Assembly: GCF_000471905.2 (NCBI RefSeq)
Contig: NW_006499751.1
Coordinates: 2,706,084 to 2,770,083 of the forward strand
Source: Amborella trichopoda
Lineage: Eukaryota > Streptophyta > Magnoliopsida > Amborellales > Amborellaceae
DNA length: 64,000 nt
Direction: 5' to 3'
Numbering within the stretch: position 1 is the first letter of the stretch; each line of letters starts with the position of its first letter. This document shows positions 32,345-44,828 of the stretch, in pieces. The position numbers and the translations under genes are program-made. The notes beneath the pieces are model-generated. The model did not search any database. It was not told the origin of the DNA and worked only from the letters and a program-made list of their open reading frames with translations.

Positions 32345-32770
32345 ATGTAGGTGTAGCCCCATGGGGAGTAGAAGCATGAATGACAATCCGACTCCCTAAG
32401 TATAAAATGGTTAGCAGGGGGCTTAGATGGAGATGGTAAATGGGAGCAAACTTCGCTGGGGATTAGGGGGCAAGTATGACTCCCTGGGGGTGAAAAATGA
32501 GGCTCTAGAGAGAATAAGTTTATAGAAAGGTAACCCCACTCCTTGAGGACAAGATAGTGAAGGAATAATGATTTGATGTGAAATACACCCACTGGGGATT
32601 GAAGAGGTAGGAACAACCCTAACTCCACTGGGGATGATGGGCTGCAGTACGGGTGTTACCCCTACTAAGGATGGGGGACAATGGCTCGCTCTTGACTCCA
32701 TTGGGGATGACAAGTCACGGCCTGGGTGCAACTCCACTAGGGATGACAAGTCATGGTTTAGGTGCAACAT
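32345..32770 (+). repeat. Primer-site-like array of element 2
   Basis: About 11 units in the same order as at 12725-13130. The copy at 32622-32634 reads ACTCCACTGGGGA exactly. As in element 1, the motif lies on the strand opposite to the element's RNA sense. Confidence 0.75.
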
Positions 32771-33301
32771 ACACAGCGGTATCCACGTGCTAGAACATAC
32801 GAGGCATTAGCATGGGGAGCGTAACACACACGACAGTGGTCATGGGCGGCAACGAGCATTGACATGTGCGGCGTCAGCACAGACAGACGTAACACATGCG
32901 GTGCTAGCATGCGCAGTGACAACACACGCGACAGCAAACTTGAGAACACAGCCGACACTAACTCTTGAGAACACAGCCGGCTATAGGCTTTCGAGAACAT
33001 AGCCGGCGCTGAGCACGAGTTACAAAGACAGCGCTAGCCATAAGTTACACAGACGGTGCTAGTCACAAGTTACACAGGCGGCGCTGAGTCTTGAGAACAA
33101 AGCTGGTGGTGACCTGTGTTCAGGCCTGGGGCCCGAACTCGACCCAGTCCAGGTCTCTGATGCATTGGATTTCATGAGCAATGATAAACATCGTTCGGGC
33201 CTCGGGTGAAAGCCCAACCCGTTTCGGCCCATCGTCGTTTGGTCTTCAAGGACCTGACTGGCGTTCCTCAATTGTGAGGGGTACTTCAGGGAAGCTTCGC
33301 C

Positions 33302-33308
33302 TATATAA
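33302..33308 (+). promoter_or_regulatory. Antisense TATA box in 3' region of element 2
   Basis: TATATAA in CGCCTATATAAGGGG, equivalent to 13624-13630 in element 1. No PMD frame follows here, so any antisense transcript would be non-coding or run into pol. Confidence 0.45.
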
Positions 33309-34654
33309 GGGGCTAAACCCCATTCTTATCATTTTACTAAAGGTAAAAAAGGCTACGGTAAAAATTTCTTTAATAATAAGGGAGAGAGGCTTCCGGTGAG
33401 AACTCCAGCAAGAACGTAGGGTATAGGCAAAGGTTGTAGAGGTTCATCGACGAATAGGAGAAGGTTCCGACTAGAAAGAGGGAACATAGGTAAGGAAACG
33501 CAGGGAATACAGGGGACTTTTGGGGTTCACGGTTGCTAGAGTTGAGGGAAGCAGGGAGTTCGTCGGGACTTGTAGCAACGAACTTCAGCTATAGTTTTGG
33601 AATACCGAAAGGGGAAAAAGGGGGGTAGATTGTAGCAGGGAATTGTTGGTGGACTTCCACTGGTCTCTAGGGGTTTTCCTCCATCGAAAATATTAAGGGA
33701 GCGTGCGACAGTAGGTTTTCGAAGGAAGAGGGGAGTTTCTCGACAAGAAACAGAGAGTTACGAGGAGGCGAACAGTCACTAGCAGTGAACAGTCGTGGGG
33801 TGACGAAGGGTCACTAAGAAGATGAACCATCTGGGGGAGACGAAGGGTCACTAGGAATTCCATCCGTCATAAGAAGATGAGGGATCTCGAGAAGGTGCAC
33901 AGTCATCGGGGAGACGAAGAGTCTTAGACAACTGAAGGGTCACAGGAGCCGAAGAGGCACAAGGAGACGAAGGGTCTTGAGGAAGCTGGAGGGTCACCAT
34001 CGCGAGCGAACACGCGTGGCGATCGAGGACACAGTCGGCGTTAGCCCTCAAGAAACGCAGTCAGTGCTGGGCTTTTAAAACACAGCCGACACTGGGCCTT
34101 AGAAACACAACTAGCGTTAGTCTTTGGAAGACACAGTCGGCATTGGCCCTCGAGAAGCACAGCCGACGTCAAGCCTACCTTAGAAACACAACGAGTGTTA
34201 GCTTCACGTCGTGCTTATCAGTGCCTCAGTCACGGATAGCCAGCGACATGACGCGCACAACGTTAGCCACGTGCGGTGGTTGTCATTCGCTCATGAACGT
34301 CAGCAAGTTATACCCGTATGTAGTCATGCTTGGCGACGAGTTACGCACGAAGATTGTTGCACACAGCGCTGAGTCATGCGCGACAATGTTCACGCACGGT
34401 GCTATCTTGGATAGGCAAAGTGTGATGATCAATGATAAGGTCGGGCTTATGATGCCTATTGGCAGCCAAGTCCTCCAGCACAATTGTAAACTCCATGTTG
34501 TTTTGTGAAAGGGCCCTCATTGTGAACATGGTAAGCTCTCCATCACAAGCCAATTCCTTGCCAGAGAAGTCTACTTTGTATGTCTTATATACTCGATCAA
34601 AGCGCTTCCACCTTCTCTTATTGTGAGAGCCACTTTTGGCCTGTAATCGTCCTC

Positions 34655-34860
34655 TTCTCTTCAGATGCAAGAGCAGTGCTGTGGTCAGCTGTGCTCTTTT
34701 CTTTTGATGCGAGAGGAATTTTTGGCCTGTAACTGTCCTCTTTTCCTCAAATGTAAGAGCGATGTTGGGGATCAACTATTCTCTTTTCCTCAGATGCAAG
34801 AGCAACGCTTAAGGTCAACCTTCTTCTTTTCCTCAGATGCAAGAGATTTGTAACTTCCCC
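34655..34860. repeat. TTTTCCTCAGATGCAAGAG minisatellite
   Basis: Five irregular units of about 40-48 bases with the core CCTCAGATGCAAGAG, just downstream of pol in element 2. A different 40-base array (59471-59585) occupies a similar place in element 3. Confidence 0.75.
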
Positions 34861-35015
34861 AGTAATGGGCTTTGATTGTAACTTGTAACTCCTTTTAATG
34901 CAATAAAAATAGTTAAACTTCGTTTAGACTGTCTTGCTTCTTTTCTGTCCCTCTTTTTGCCTTACTTTTTATTCGCACTCCCTTTTTTCCATGTATTAAC
35001 CCTTTTGAGAGTGTA

Positions 35016-36520
35016 TCAAGGATATTACTTCTTTAGATATCGCCCATTTATAGGAGGCATTGCCTCCTCTCCATCAGGATGTGCCAGTATGTAAGCCCTA
35101 TTTGGCGAGACTGTCTTAACTATAAAGGGGCCTTCCCATTTGGGTTCAAACTTCCCTTTGGCCGTCCATGCATAATGATCGGCCTTTTAATGACTAAAAC
35201 CAGGTTCCCACGAGAAAATGAGAGGACCTTGACTGACTTGTCAAAGGCCCTCTTCATTCTCCCCTGGTTGGGCTCAAGATTTTGCTGAGCTTCAAGCCTC
35301 TTCCCATCAAGTGCATCTAATTCTTGATACCGAAGCTTAACTCTCTCATCTTTGGTCAGTCCTTGATGTAAGGTGACCCATAACGAGATCAGTTGAATCT
35401 CGAGGGGTAAGACTGCTTCACCCCCATAGACCAAGGAATAAGTAGTGGAATCAATGGCATTTCATGTAGTGGTGCAATAGGCCCAAAATGCTTCAGGAAG
35501 CTTCTCATGCCAGTTCTTTTTCGACTTTGATACTGACTTCCTTAAAACGCTACACAGGGTTTTATTGAAAGCTTCAGCTAAGCCATTCGCCCAAGGATGG
35601 TACATAGTTGAGTACTACCACTCGAAACCGAACTGGTTAGCCAAGTGATCAATATGATGACTTCTGAATTGAGGACCGTTGTCAGATATAATCTGGTCAG
35701 GCACCCCAAACCGGTATATGATGTGATGCCGCATGAAATTGGCCACCGTAGCCCAAAGAACTTGCTTGAGTGGGACTGCTTCATCCCATTTTGAGAAATA
35801 ATCTATCCCCACTAGAATAAAGACATGACCCATTGCAGAAGGAGGATCAATAGGACCTACAATGTCCATACCCCATTGTGAAAGGGGCCATGATGCCACT
35901 GTAGGATGTAGAGGCTCTGGAGGCTGATGAATAAGACTCGAATGCATCTGGCATACCTAGCATCTTTTGGCATAGTTTAGGGAATTAGCAATCATCAAAG
36001 GCCAATAATACTCCAATCTACCTATCCGTTCATAAAGCTTAGTACCGGATTGATGCAATCTGCAGATGCCTGAGTGCACTTCTTCCAACACCTTGCTTGC
36101 CTCGTGTGTTTACACATCTGAGGAGAATACCATCGAAAGACCGTTTGAAGAGAGCGCCTCCTTCAAGGTGGGTGTACTTGGTAGGCATCTGATGCATGTT
36201 ATTGCGCTCGATCCGATCTTTAGGCAGTCTATAGTGCTTTATCAAATTGAAGATGGGCTCTCTCCAATCTTCCACCTGCTCAACTTCTGCACACATTGGA
36301 TCAAAGAATTCTGTTTCTGACCTTTTGGCTCCAACACTTTGACTCCGTGCCATTTTCTGCTCAACTTTAATGACCCCTTTGGTTGCCAAAAGTGCCCCGA
36401 ATAGATAAGGCGGGCACTCATGAAAGAGGATTCTTTCATCATCTGCATCTACTTCGGTTCTCAGAACAATGTGTCTCCACTCTACTACCCAAACAAGTGT
36501 AGGCCCTGGGGTGGACAATT
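35016..36520 (-). pseudogene. Element 2 integrase, degenerate
   Basis: Minus strand, ending with YLKK and a stop at 35018-35016, the same end as in element 3. The zinc-binding N-terminus shows AKRC.VCQMH with a stop in place of one residue (about 35970). The catalytic core has WGMDIVGPIDPP (first Asp, about 35865) and ISDNGPQF (second Asp, about 35690). The C-terminal part shows VYGGEAVLPLEIQ, LDALDGKRLEAQQNLE, MKRAFDKSVKV and KRPIIMHGR (35434-35120). There is no chromodomain, as expected for Tat. Upstream, 36040-36520 holds the linker between RNase H and integrase (DWREPIFNLIKHYRLP). Several frameshifts make it non-functional. Confidence 0.85.
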
Positions 36521-37025
36521 GAATTGTTGCTCCAAGCTTTGCGAGTGCATTAGCCTACGACTTTAATCTCCTGGGTATGTAAGTCAACGATACATCATCG
36601 AACTGAGCCATATACGATTTTGCAATATCGTGATAAGGCTTGAAAGTGTCTTTTCTCATGTCATAGATCCCCTTAAGCTGTAGAATGACCAACTCAGAGT
36701 CACCATAGATTTTGAGTTGTTCTAGGTCTAAATCGAAGGCTATCTCTAACCTAATTATAAGGGCCTGATACTCCACCTTGTTATGGGAACCGGCTTTCGG
36801 AGTCATGAACACCACTCCAACACCTCTGCAATCAGATTGGAAGGCACTGTCGAAGTACAACTCCCACGCATGAGCAAGTTTGGTGCATAATACCTCTTCA
36901 TCAGGGAAGTCACTTGATAAAGGAGATTCTATCAGTACAGGATGTGCTGCGAGAAAATTGGTGAGGGCTTGACTCTTGACGGCCTTTTGTGGTACATATG
37001 TGATGTTGAATTCCATCAGCAATAA
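36521..37025 (-). pseudogene. Element 2 second RNase H (Tat-type aRNH), near-intact stretch
   Basis: The frame 37022-36555 begins with a tether (FNITYVPQKAVKSQALTNFLAAHP). It continues into an RNase H fold with WELYFDSAF (first Asp), HNKVEYQALIIRLEIA (Glu) and IYGDSELVILQLKGIY (Asp), then YIPRRLKS. A second RNase H between the usual RNase H and integrase is a mark of the Tat lineage. It would degrade the RNA strand of the RNA/DNA hybrid. This 155-codon stretch is open without stops. Confidence 0.8.
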
Positions 37026-37832
37026 TGCTCACTTAGCCAGGCATCCTGACAAGCATGAGTGTGTCATGAGAAAATTTACAAGGTCAACTTTTGATATGAG
37101 TTTCACTTCATGACCGAGTAAATAGTGACGAAACTTTTGTATTGTGAAGATTAGGGCCAGGTACATCTTCGCTATAGGGGGATAAATCTTCTCAGCCCCT
37201 TGCATTCTACGGCTGAGATAGTATAAGGCGATCTCTTTCCCCTCGTCGTTGTTTTGCATCAATAATGCCTCGAGAGACTCGTCCAGAGAGATCACGTATA
37301 GAATGAGCAATTTTCCCAATACTGGTGTAGTGAGTACTGGAGGATTGAGTAAATACCGCTTGATGTCATCAAGAGCTGTTTGACATGCTTCATCTTAAAT
37401 GAATGGGGTATCCTTCTTTAACAGGCGCGTGAAAGACTTACGGCGACCTGAGAGGTTTGAGATGAACCTCTGAATATAAGCCAAATGTCCTTGAAGGGGC
37501 TGCAGCTCATGCAATGTAGTTGGTGGAAACATTTCCTGAATAGCCTTGATCTTGACTGGCTCAACTTCGAGGCCTCGGTGTCTAACAATGAACCCCAAGA
37601 ATTTTCCTGAACGCATGTCAAAAGCACATTTTAGTGAGTTCATCTTGAGTTGATGAAGGCATAACCGTTCGAACACCTTTTCAAGATCTCTCATGTGAGC
37701 ATCTTTCTCTTCGGACTTTACCACCAAGTCATCCACATAACATTCCACCTCCGTGTGCATCATATCTTTGAAGATGGTCGTCATTGCTCGTTGATACGTA
37801 GCGCTTGCATTCTTCAACCCAAAGGGCATCAT
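37026..37832 (-). pseudogene. Element 2 RT, C-terminal half, and first RNase H, degenerate
   Basis: Minus strand from 37832: MMPFGLKNASATYQRAM, the catalytic CYVDDLVV (YVDD codons at 37739-37728), then GKFLGFIVRHRGLEVEP, LQPLQGHLAYIQRFISNLSG and DTPFI (37832-37395). The RNase H part (37319-37029) keeps ALYYLSRRMQGAEKIY and FRHYLLGHEVKLISK. The N-terminal half of RT lies 9.8 kb away at 47677-48180 because another element inserted exactly here (37833-47671). Confidence 0.87.
37828..37832. repeat. Target-site duplication ATCAT, left copy, inserted element
   Basis: ATCAT precedes the LTR start TGTTG at 37833 and recurs at 47672-47676. Confidence 0.85.
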
Positions 37833-40699
37833 TGTTGCTTATGTGGCCTTTCAAGGCCTTAAAGCCAATAGTCTTATACTCAGTGGGAGTTAGAGAGAGA
37901 ATGAATCTGGGTGCTTAGCACACTAGGGCCTAGATTCATATACCCCGAGTATTTGAGGTATTAAGAGTATACGTTTTGAGAGTGTGAACTCTCGGGGAGG
38001 TGAGAGGGTCAGCTCTCAGTCAGGACTATATTGATTAGAATGCCTCATAGTTAATGTAATTAGCCAGGGCTTGGAGAATCCAATCAAGAATAATAGAACC
38101 TGAGTATTTAAAAGGGTATTCTTCCTGTATGAAATGGTCGGCTCATGGGACATGAGCCTGTACCCTGACACGAGACCGTTCCATGGCATGTGTACTCACA
38201 GTCGTATGGAGAAGCACTCTTCTATAATATTATCCGACTTAGAAGAGCTAGTGCGCATGTGCTTTGAGATGACCTCGGTATTTGAGTAGGAACATATCCC
38301 ACAGAGGTGCACCAGCAATCCCTTGAAGCCCTGGTGATGAGAATCTCTGGCTCAGTGACCTTGACATGACCAATTATATATCCCTACCATAGAATGTGGA
38401 GCAAAGGTCCATTGGGTCGACATTGGTGGAATGTCATTCGAGTTAGCCCAATGGAAGACTCCGACTAGCGTTATGTCTAGAGATCTCATTTACCTTTGGT
38501 CCAAATTAATCTAAAATTGATGAGAAAAGATTTTATATCGATGATAAATTGTGTAATAATGTTGAAAAATCATTTAGATAAACTTTTGGATTTTTGAAGA
38601 ATTTTTCAGATTTCTTTAAACAATATATGATTTTCAAATTTGTTTTACATAAATGCCAAACAAGGACATTCTATAGGGATGCCACATGGATCCCAAGTGG
38701 CCATAGGGATGCCATGTGGCACCCCCACCTCCCCACTCATGGATGACATCATGTTGATGTCATATCCATTGGGGGAACTACTTGTCATTAATTCTTTAGT
38801 TGGTATTATATTATATCATGTTATCGTGTTATTTAAAGTGTTATATATTGTTATGACTTAAGTTTGATATAAGTCACATGTTTTTTGTTTAATCATATGT
38901 GCTATTTTTAGCATGTATGAAGTCATGGGATTTTGATAATTAATTTAATTCATATTATTATCCACATATGATTTTGTAGCATGTAGGTATATTTTACGTG
39001 GCACCACCTTATGGGCTTGACCCATGTGAAGGTTTAGTGTTGTTAAAATCCTATTGGTCATAAAATATTTTATTTACATGTGTGGATGTCCCATATTACC
39101 TTTAAGTTCATGTCAATGTGTTATTGACTCTCACAAATTATTCAAAAACCATACCATAGGCATAAGTGTAAACATGAATTTAGACTTAATGGGAAATAAA
39201 ACATGGAGCTAAGGGCTTCAAGCTAAAATGACTATAAACCTAGGTTTTAAGGAGTGAAGGGTGTCAAAAGCTCATCCATTGAACTTGGTAATATAATATG
39301 GATGAGTGGCTTGGATAAAAGCTTCTCCTGTGCCATTGATCTAAGGGATCAAAGATCAAGATCAAATCCATCTTTATAATCAAAGTATAAAAGTAAATTA
39401 TGGGATCAATTATAACCCCAACTTGAGTATTCACTTCAAAGAGAGAGAGAGCTCCATTGAAAAAAATGTAGCCACCCATGAGACTATCTTCTTCCTTAAG
39501 CTTCCATTTGAAACCCTTCCATGGAGTAGTCCCTCTTTTTTGTGATCAAGCCCATACTATTGCGTTATTAAGGTATGGATTTTTCTTCGTATATTTTTAC
39601 TTCTTACCTCATGTACATTATCAAAGTTTGTTGTAATTCTTAATTTACAATAGCTTTCTTCATTTTTGGTCATGAAAACTTGATATTTGAATAGTTCCAA
39701 AGCAATAGTGCAGTCCATATACATAGTATGTGTAGACTAGCTTGCTTACTTCATGATCTTGAGCAGTTTCAACTCTATTTTCTTAATCTTATTTTTCTGA
39801 AATTTTTACAGAGAATATACAACTGATGACAAGTTTACTTCATCATATTTTAGCATAAGAAATAGTTCCTTGAGTACCATTTTTTAATGTTGAAAGTTCG
39901 TGGTCCCTTATGGACCACATGGTATAGTTTCACCATAACTTCCTTATTTTGTGTAGTATCTCTCTTTAACTTTGAAGGGCTATTTTGATACACGTCTCTC
40001 TCATGATTTGATCCCCATTAGGTGAAATAAAAGTGATCATTAGCTTCACATTTGATAGATCTCCTTGAGTTATTATTATCACTCGTGCCTTAGACAATGG
40101 GACAAAATTAAGTCCTCAAAAGGCTATTTCGTGGCTCGGGCACAAGAGGTTCGAACCATAGTTTCTCCATGTATGTTTACATATTTATTTGATGTATTTA
40201 TAGTTATTAAATGGATTCATGATTGGTTAAATTGAGTATATTGTGTGTCTATTGAGACTGTTCTTTAATATTGCGATATGAACTATAATGTTATGCATTA
40301 TTGTTTATGAGAATTGAAATCTTATCGAATTATTATGATTTAGTATATGATGTGTATGAGACATTATGTTATATGATGAAGATGAAGAATGAATATGAAA
40401 TTATAAAAAATTTGATATAATTAGGAATTGCAAGTGCAAGTCATGCAATATGTTGTAGAGATGTATATTGTGAATTTGAATATTGTATTGAGCTAATTGT
40501 ATTTTTGAGTAAGGGAATTATAAAGGATCTATTAGTTGAATTTTATTATTCAAATGTGTACAAACCATGTTTGTAGGCAAGAATATATCTATTATGGTTT
40601 TGTATTGAGACACTCATGCATTTAAACCCTTGAGTTTTTATATAATGGAAAAAATTTAAAAGATTGCATTTCTAGCCCATTGGTCTTGTACCACCAACA
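37833..40699 (+). mobile_element. 5' LTR of the LARD-like element
   Basis: Starts TGTTGCTTATGTGGCC and ends TACCACCAACA. A TATA box lies at 39386. It has a short extra stretch near 37970-37985 compared with the other LTR, and the first few bases differ (TGTTGC against TGTTGG). Confidence 0.9.
39386..39393 (+). promoter_or_regulatory. LTR TATA box, LARD-like element
   Basis: TATAAAAG in the context AAAGTATAAAAGTAAA, kept at 46360-46367 in the other LTR. A leader-like GAGAGAGAGAG stretch follows about 45 bases downstream in both. Confidence 0.55.
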
Positions 40700-40701
40700 A
40701 A

Positions 40702-40720
40702 TGGTATCAGAGTAGGGCTC
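40702..40720 (+). other. Primer binding site, initiator-methionine tRNA type
   Basis: TGGTATCAGAGTAGGGCTC two bases after the LTR end. TGGTATCAGAG is the widespread plant site complementary to the initiator methionine tRNA. It differs from the Tat elements' site in this window, which shows that this element belongs to another lineage. Confidence 0.85.
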
Positions 40721-43700
40721 TAATATGGTCCCATGCTAATACTGTGTATAATTTAATTTTTAAATTGAATAAACACTTGATCATGATTTCCATGATGTAT
40801 GTGCTTTGAATTTGAGAATTGATAGTGTCATTGGCATGAGAACTTTGAATGACTATTTTTCAGAACTGTTGTATATTTGTGAGATAATGGTAAGGCATTC
40901 AATACTTTATATAAGAGAATAATATTTGGTAGTATTTTGTGTTATGAAGTGTATTTTCATATAGAAAAAGTATCATGACCATATTGCATACATTTTGGAA
41001 GTTATTGACCGTTTATTAAAATATGTCAGATCTGAGAAAGACATTTTTAGGAACTTTATACCTTTTTCAGTGGGGGTTTATGATCAATCAAAACTTATGG
41101 GAATAAGTTAGGACCACTTTGTACTTTTGAGGAATCGAGTCTATTTTAAATGTAATGATGGGCTTATAGGAAAATTTCCCATATTTGGAAAGTTATGGTC
41201 ATTTTACTTGAGGGGTGTCATACTGTATTTCTACTATACAAAGCAGAAATGGACCCTATGAGAATCTTGTTGTTTGATCCACTTCGGACCATCATTCGAT
41301 ACTACTTTCTAAATGAGACTAATTTTGAGTTTTTTTATCTGAGAATAAGTGTCATGATTAAATGATGTGTAAATTTAAAGTTATGTCTATTGAATTGAAC
41401 TGTGCTCATCCTATAAAACCAAAAAAACATTATTTCCTATATTCAATGTGTGAGAACGGCATGGGTACTTTATATTTTTGTAATCCCATTATAAAGTATA
41501 AGTTGTTGAAAGTCCTTCTGAATTCTTAGGGTGTTTTATATCAGTGGGAGGGTTATATAAACCCCACCAAAATGTGATTGTTAAGTTTTAATACCCGATA
41601 CCCGAGTCTTGGTCTAGATCCAGGCTAGTCCCCGATAGTACGTTATGAAGTTGACAATAAGACTAACAACACATGTGGATGGATGAGATACTGATCATAG
41701 ATACAAAAAAGAGAAATAAAGGGTGAAATCAAATCACAGATCGAAGACAAAAGTATTGGCACATTATGAATTTGTCACTTTAAAACCATAAGGTACTACT
41801 TCTTTCTACTTATGAGTATGATTTTAAGATATTGAGAATTCATTTCTTAAAGAAAAACTACTTCGATTCTATGACATCATGTGAGCAATTATCGGTAGAA
41901 TATCTTGGTGTATTATATGAGTTTAATAATTGGAAGACTTGGACACATCAGTTAAGCTATAAACTTGTATTCAGAAGATACTTACATATTGAGATCTTAT
42001 ATGCTTGTATCCACTCTTATATAAGCTTAAGACATATGGCATAAGCTCAAGTAATTTGATTCTAGATCTACGATCTATGATTCAAATTACCGGTCCTATG
42101 GATATGGCTAATTCAATATATACAACATGTGTAAGGATTGCACTTGTGATTGCTTGAGAATTATTAGATATGAGAAATATTTGTTATTTGTGAGTTGCTT
42201 TATAATTTGAGAACTCATGAGATGTATCATGAATATGACATTGACTAGTCCTTGTGGTGCCTCAAGCTACATGCTTCATTATTTCAAGTTTTCCTAAATG
42301 ATGAGATAATGTGATGTAGTATATTATCATGTTGTGAGTACTTAATGATGCATGATCCCGCCATAATTCTTATGTGAATAAGTGAATATGGTATTATGTT
42401 ATGCAAGACATATGAGGATTATTACATGGCACGTTAGGCTCGGTCATAAAAAAAAAAGGATTTTCATGTATGAGATAACATTTGCCTTTATAGTAGCACA
42501 TTTTTCATTATTTTGGAAATTGAGATCAATCGAACGAAAATGTATCTTAAGTATGGATTATAATAATTAAGGAAATGTGATGAAAGAGACTTTATCTTGA
42601 ACATTTGTTCTTCTGAACGAGGATTTCTATATTTAAATTTTTTTAGCACAAGAGGATGTTAGAAACCATAAAGGGGATTCCACCCCATTTTGTGTATTGC
42701 TACTTTGTATTATCTTTCTATTAAAGAGTTATGACTGTGTTAAACTACATGCTTCTTCCATTTTGGAAGATGGCCCTTAATGTTGTTTTTTTAACATTAT
42801 AGTATGACCACATAACCGTGAGTTATAATATTTTGGAGTATCTCATAGTCATCAATTTTTTAATAAAGTCCTTTTTGAAACCTTTGAATTTTTGCTTAAA
42901 AGTAAACTGTTTTCCAAGACATAAATTCAAGTTATTTTGAAAGACAACTTTGTTGGTTTCAGTGGAAGCATCTTTAGTAAGTCTAAGTAGTAAAACCATA
43001 CCATCCACAAAGAGAGAACCTTGGTATTTATTTTGGAAACACTTATATCTCAAATTAATTTCTCTTATAAGAAAATTGGACAAGGCATTGAATAATAATG
43101 ATTTGTAAATAAAGCCAAAAGGAGTGTTTGACCTCTTATTTGAACTTGATCATTTTATGAACCCATGGGCCATTTTCTTCCATTGCATTATAAGTATTAT
43201 TGTTTTCATTTAGTGCCACAGTGAGAAGTTTTAAGTCACTTATAGACATGCCACTTGTTAGAGTTGTGAGGCATCTCTTTGAAAGACTTTTGAATTTTCA
43301 ATGATTAATTGTGTGACATTATGGTAATAAATCCTCACTTTTCTATACATGTATTTCATGCCATGGAAATAATATGCATTCACTTTCACATAGATGATCT
43401 AGTAGATAGCTTCTACTGGTGTCTAAAAGGCTAGTAGGCCTTTTAGTGGAGTACGCATAAGCCACTTGAAAATGCTTTTAATAACATGTGAGACCTTATG
43501 TAGAGTTGCATATTTATATGTGGATTATGATGTGATTATATGATGATAAGGACAGCTCATTTTGTGGGCTAGTCACCCTGATAGTGGTTATCTATGCATG
43601 GACTATATGCATATGACTTAATGCGAATGGTTGTTTATCATGAGATAATTTGTGAGATTAATGTGAGAGAAATACAATAAATTTTGATAAGTCTCACATT

Positions 43701-44817
43701 ACATGAGATATTGTCCTAATTGATTTGAACTTATAATGTGCTTTGTCACTCAGACATATATAATTGAACCTCTCTTAATCTTAGAATTGGATTTAATTAA
43801 TAGGTTCAGGATGGCACCTGCTAGCCATCTAATCTGAGTGTAATATCAATAAGAAATTGAATGTATTGAATGGTGAATTTCTTAAAAGTCCAAGCACTAC
43901 TCCCACACCTTGGTTTTGAATGGATAAGGTACCAGTTCGTGACTAAGGAAACTTTGAGAACAAAACATGAGATTAAAGCATGATTTTAATGAATGTTTGT
44001 TCGACTAAAAATCTGTGTTACTTGAGATTTGATATGTATATAGAGTTGTGAACTTTTGAGCACATGAATAAATGTTGAGAGAGCAAGTAAGAAAATAGAT
44101 GTGAACATATATGTCAATCTTTATGAGTATAAATTGTCATGAACATACACATAAAAGTCTGTATAAAAGTGATCAAGAAACCTGAGAATACATAGGAGAT
44201 ACATAAGATTAGTGATGGGGAGACTATAACAGATAAGATATATCTTGTTAACAATTCTACCCATAAAAATACTGTCCTCTTTGCCATGCCATATGTTCCC
44301 ATATTTCTTTTCCTTTAGGGATACACATTGCAGTATTAGAATATGTGATTGTTGAAGATAAGGATTACTTCTACAATTAGCACCTAATAGATTACTATGT
44401 CAAGCATTGGCATGAGTATGATGTGAAATGTTGACACATAAACTGCATGATATTTGAATGTAGATGAAGGAGATCGAACATGACATTTAAATTGTGATTT
44501 GTGGTTTATGTGACATACACCAGACATAGAAAGAGTTGATAATTTGTTCTGGCGATTGCACATGTTTAACCACCCTTACTTTTATTAGTTCATGACTATT
44601 GATTATGTTAATAGATCATGTTGATTAACTATGCTTATGGAGCATACAATAGTTTACGCTTGTGTATGATATGAGATTGGGAAAGGTAACTTGGTTGTTG
44701 ATACTTGCTCCATTGCTTGATATAAGTATTACTTTTATGGTAGAGAATGGATGTTTTAAATTATTTCATTGTGTATAAGAATGAGCGAGATAATCGTTTA
44801 TAAGGCCTCAAAAGGTT
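40721..44817 (+). mobile_element. Internal region of the LARD-like element, no supported gene
   Basis: About 4.1 kb of AT-rich sequence. The longest frames are under 90 codons (41832-42044, 42382-42570, and 42823-43083 on the minus strand). They show no retroelement motif. The minus-strand frame at 42823-43083 is Lys/Phe-rich (FTFKQKFKGFKKDF) and I cannot assign it; a captured host exon or chance are both possible. Confidence 0.7.
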
Positions 44818-44828
44818 AAGTGGGAGAA
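44818..44828 (+). other. Polypurine tract of the LARD-like element
   Basis: AAGTGGGAGAA directly precedes the 3' LTR start TGTTGG at 44829. Confidence 0.75.

Larger units (their letters stand above)
30481..35015 (-). mobile_element. 3' region of element 2 with the same ordered arrays as element 1
   Basis: Non-coding. In order from the LTR: a block related to 9181-10337 with about 250 bases fewer, a CCATG/CACGG block (31360-31610), the CAGTTTAAGGTCATG array (31980-32345), the primer-site-like array (32345-32770), an ACACAGCCGGCGCTGAG array (about 32770-33120), a TATA box with leader-like sequence (33302 to about 33990), a second such array (34015-34200), and a small array (34655-34860). There is no PMD frame. 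A 121-codon plus-strand frame at 34143-34508 matches nothing I know. Confidence 0.75.

Noticed and set aside
34143..34508. 121-codon plus-strand frame as a possible antisense gene of element 2
   Set aside because: No resemblance to the PMD frame of element 1 or to any known protein; it lies partly in a repeat array.
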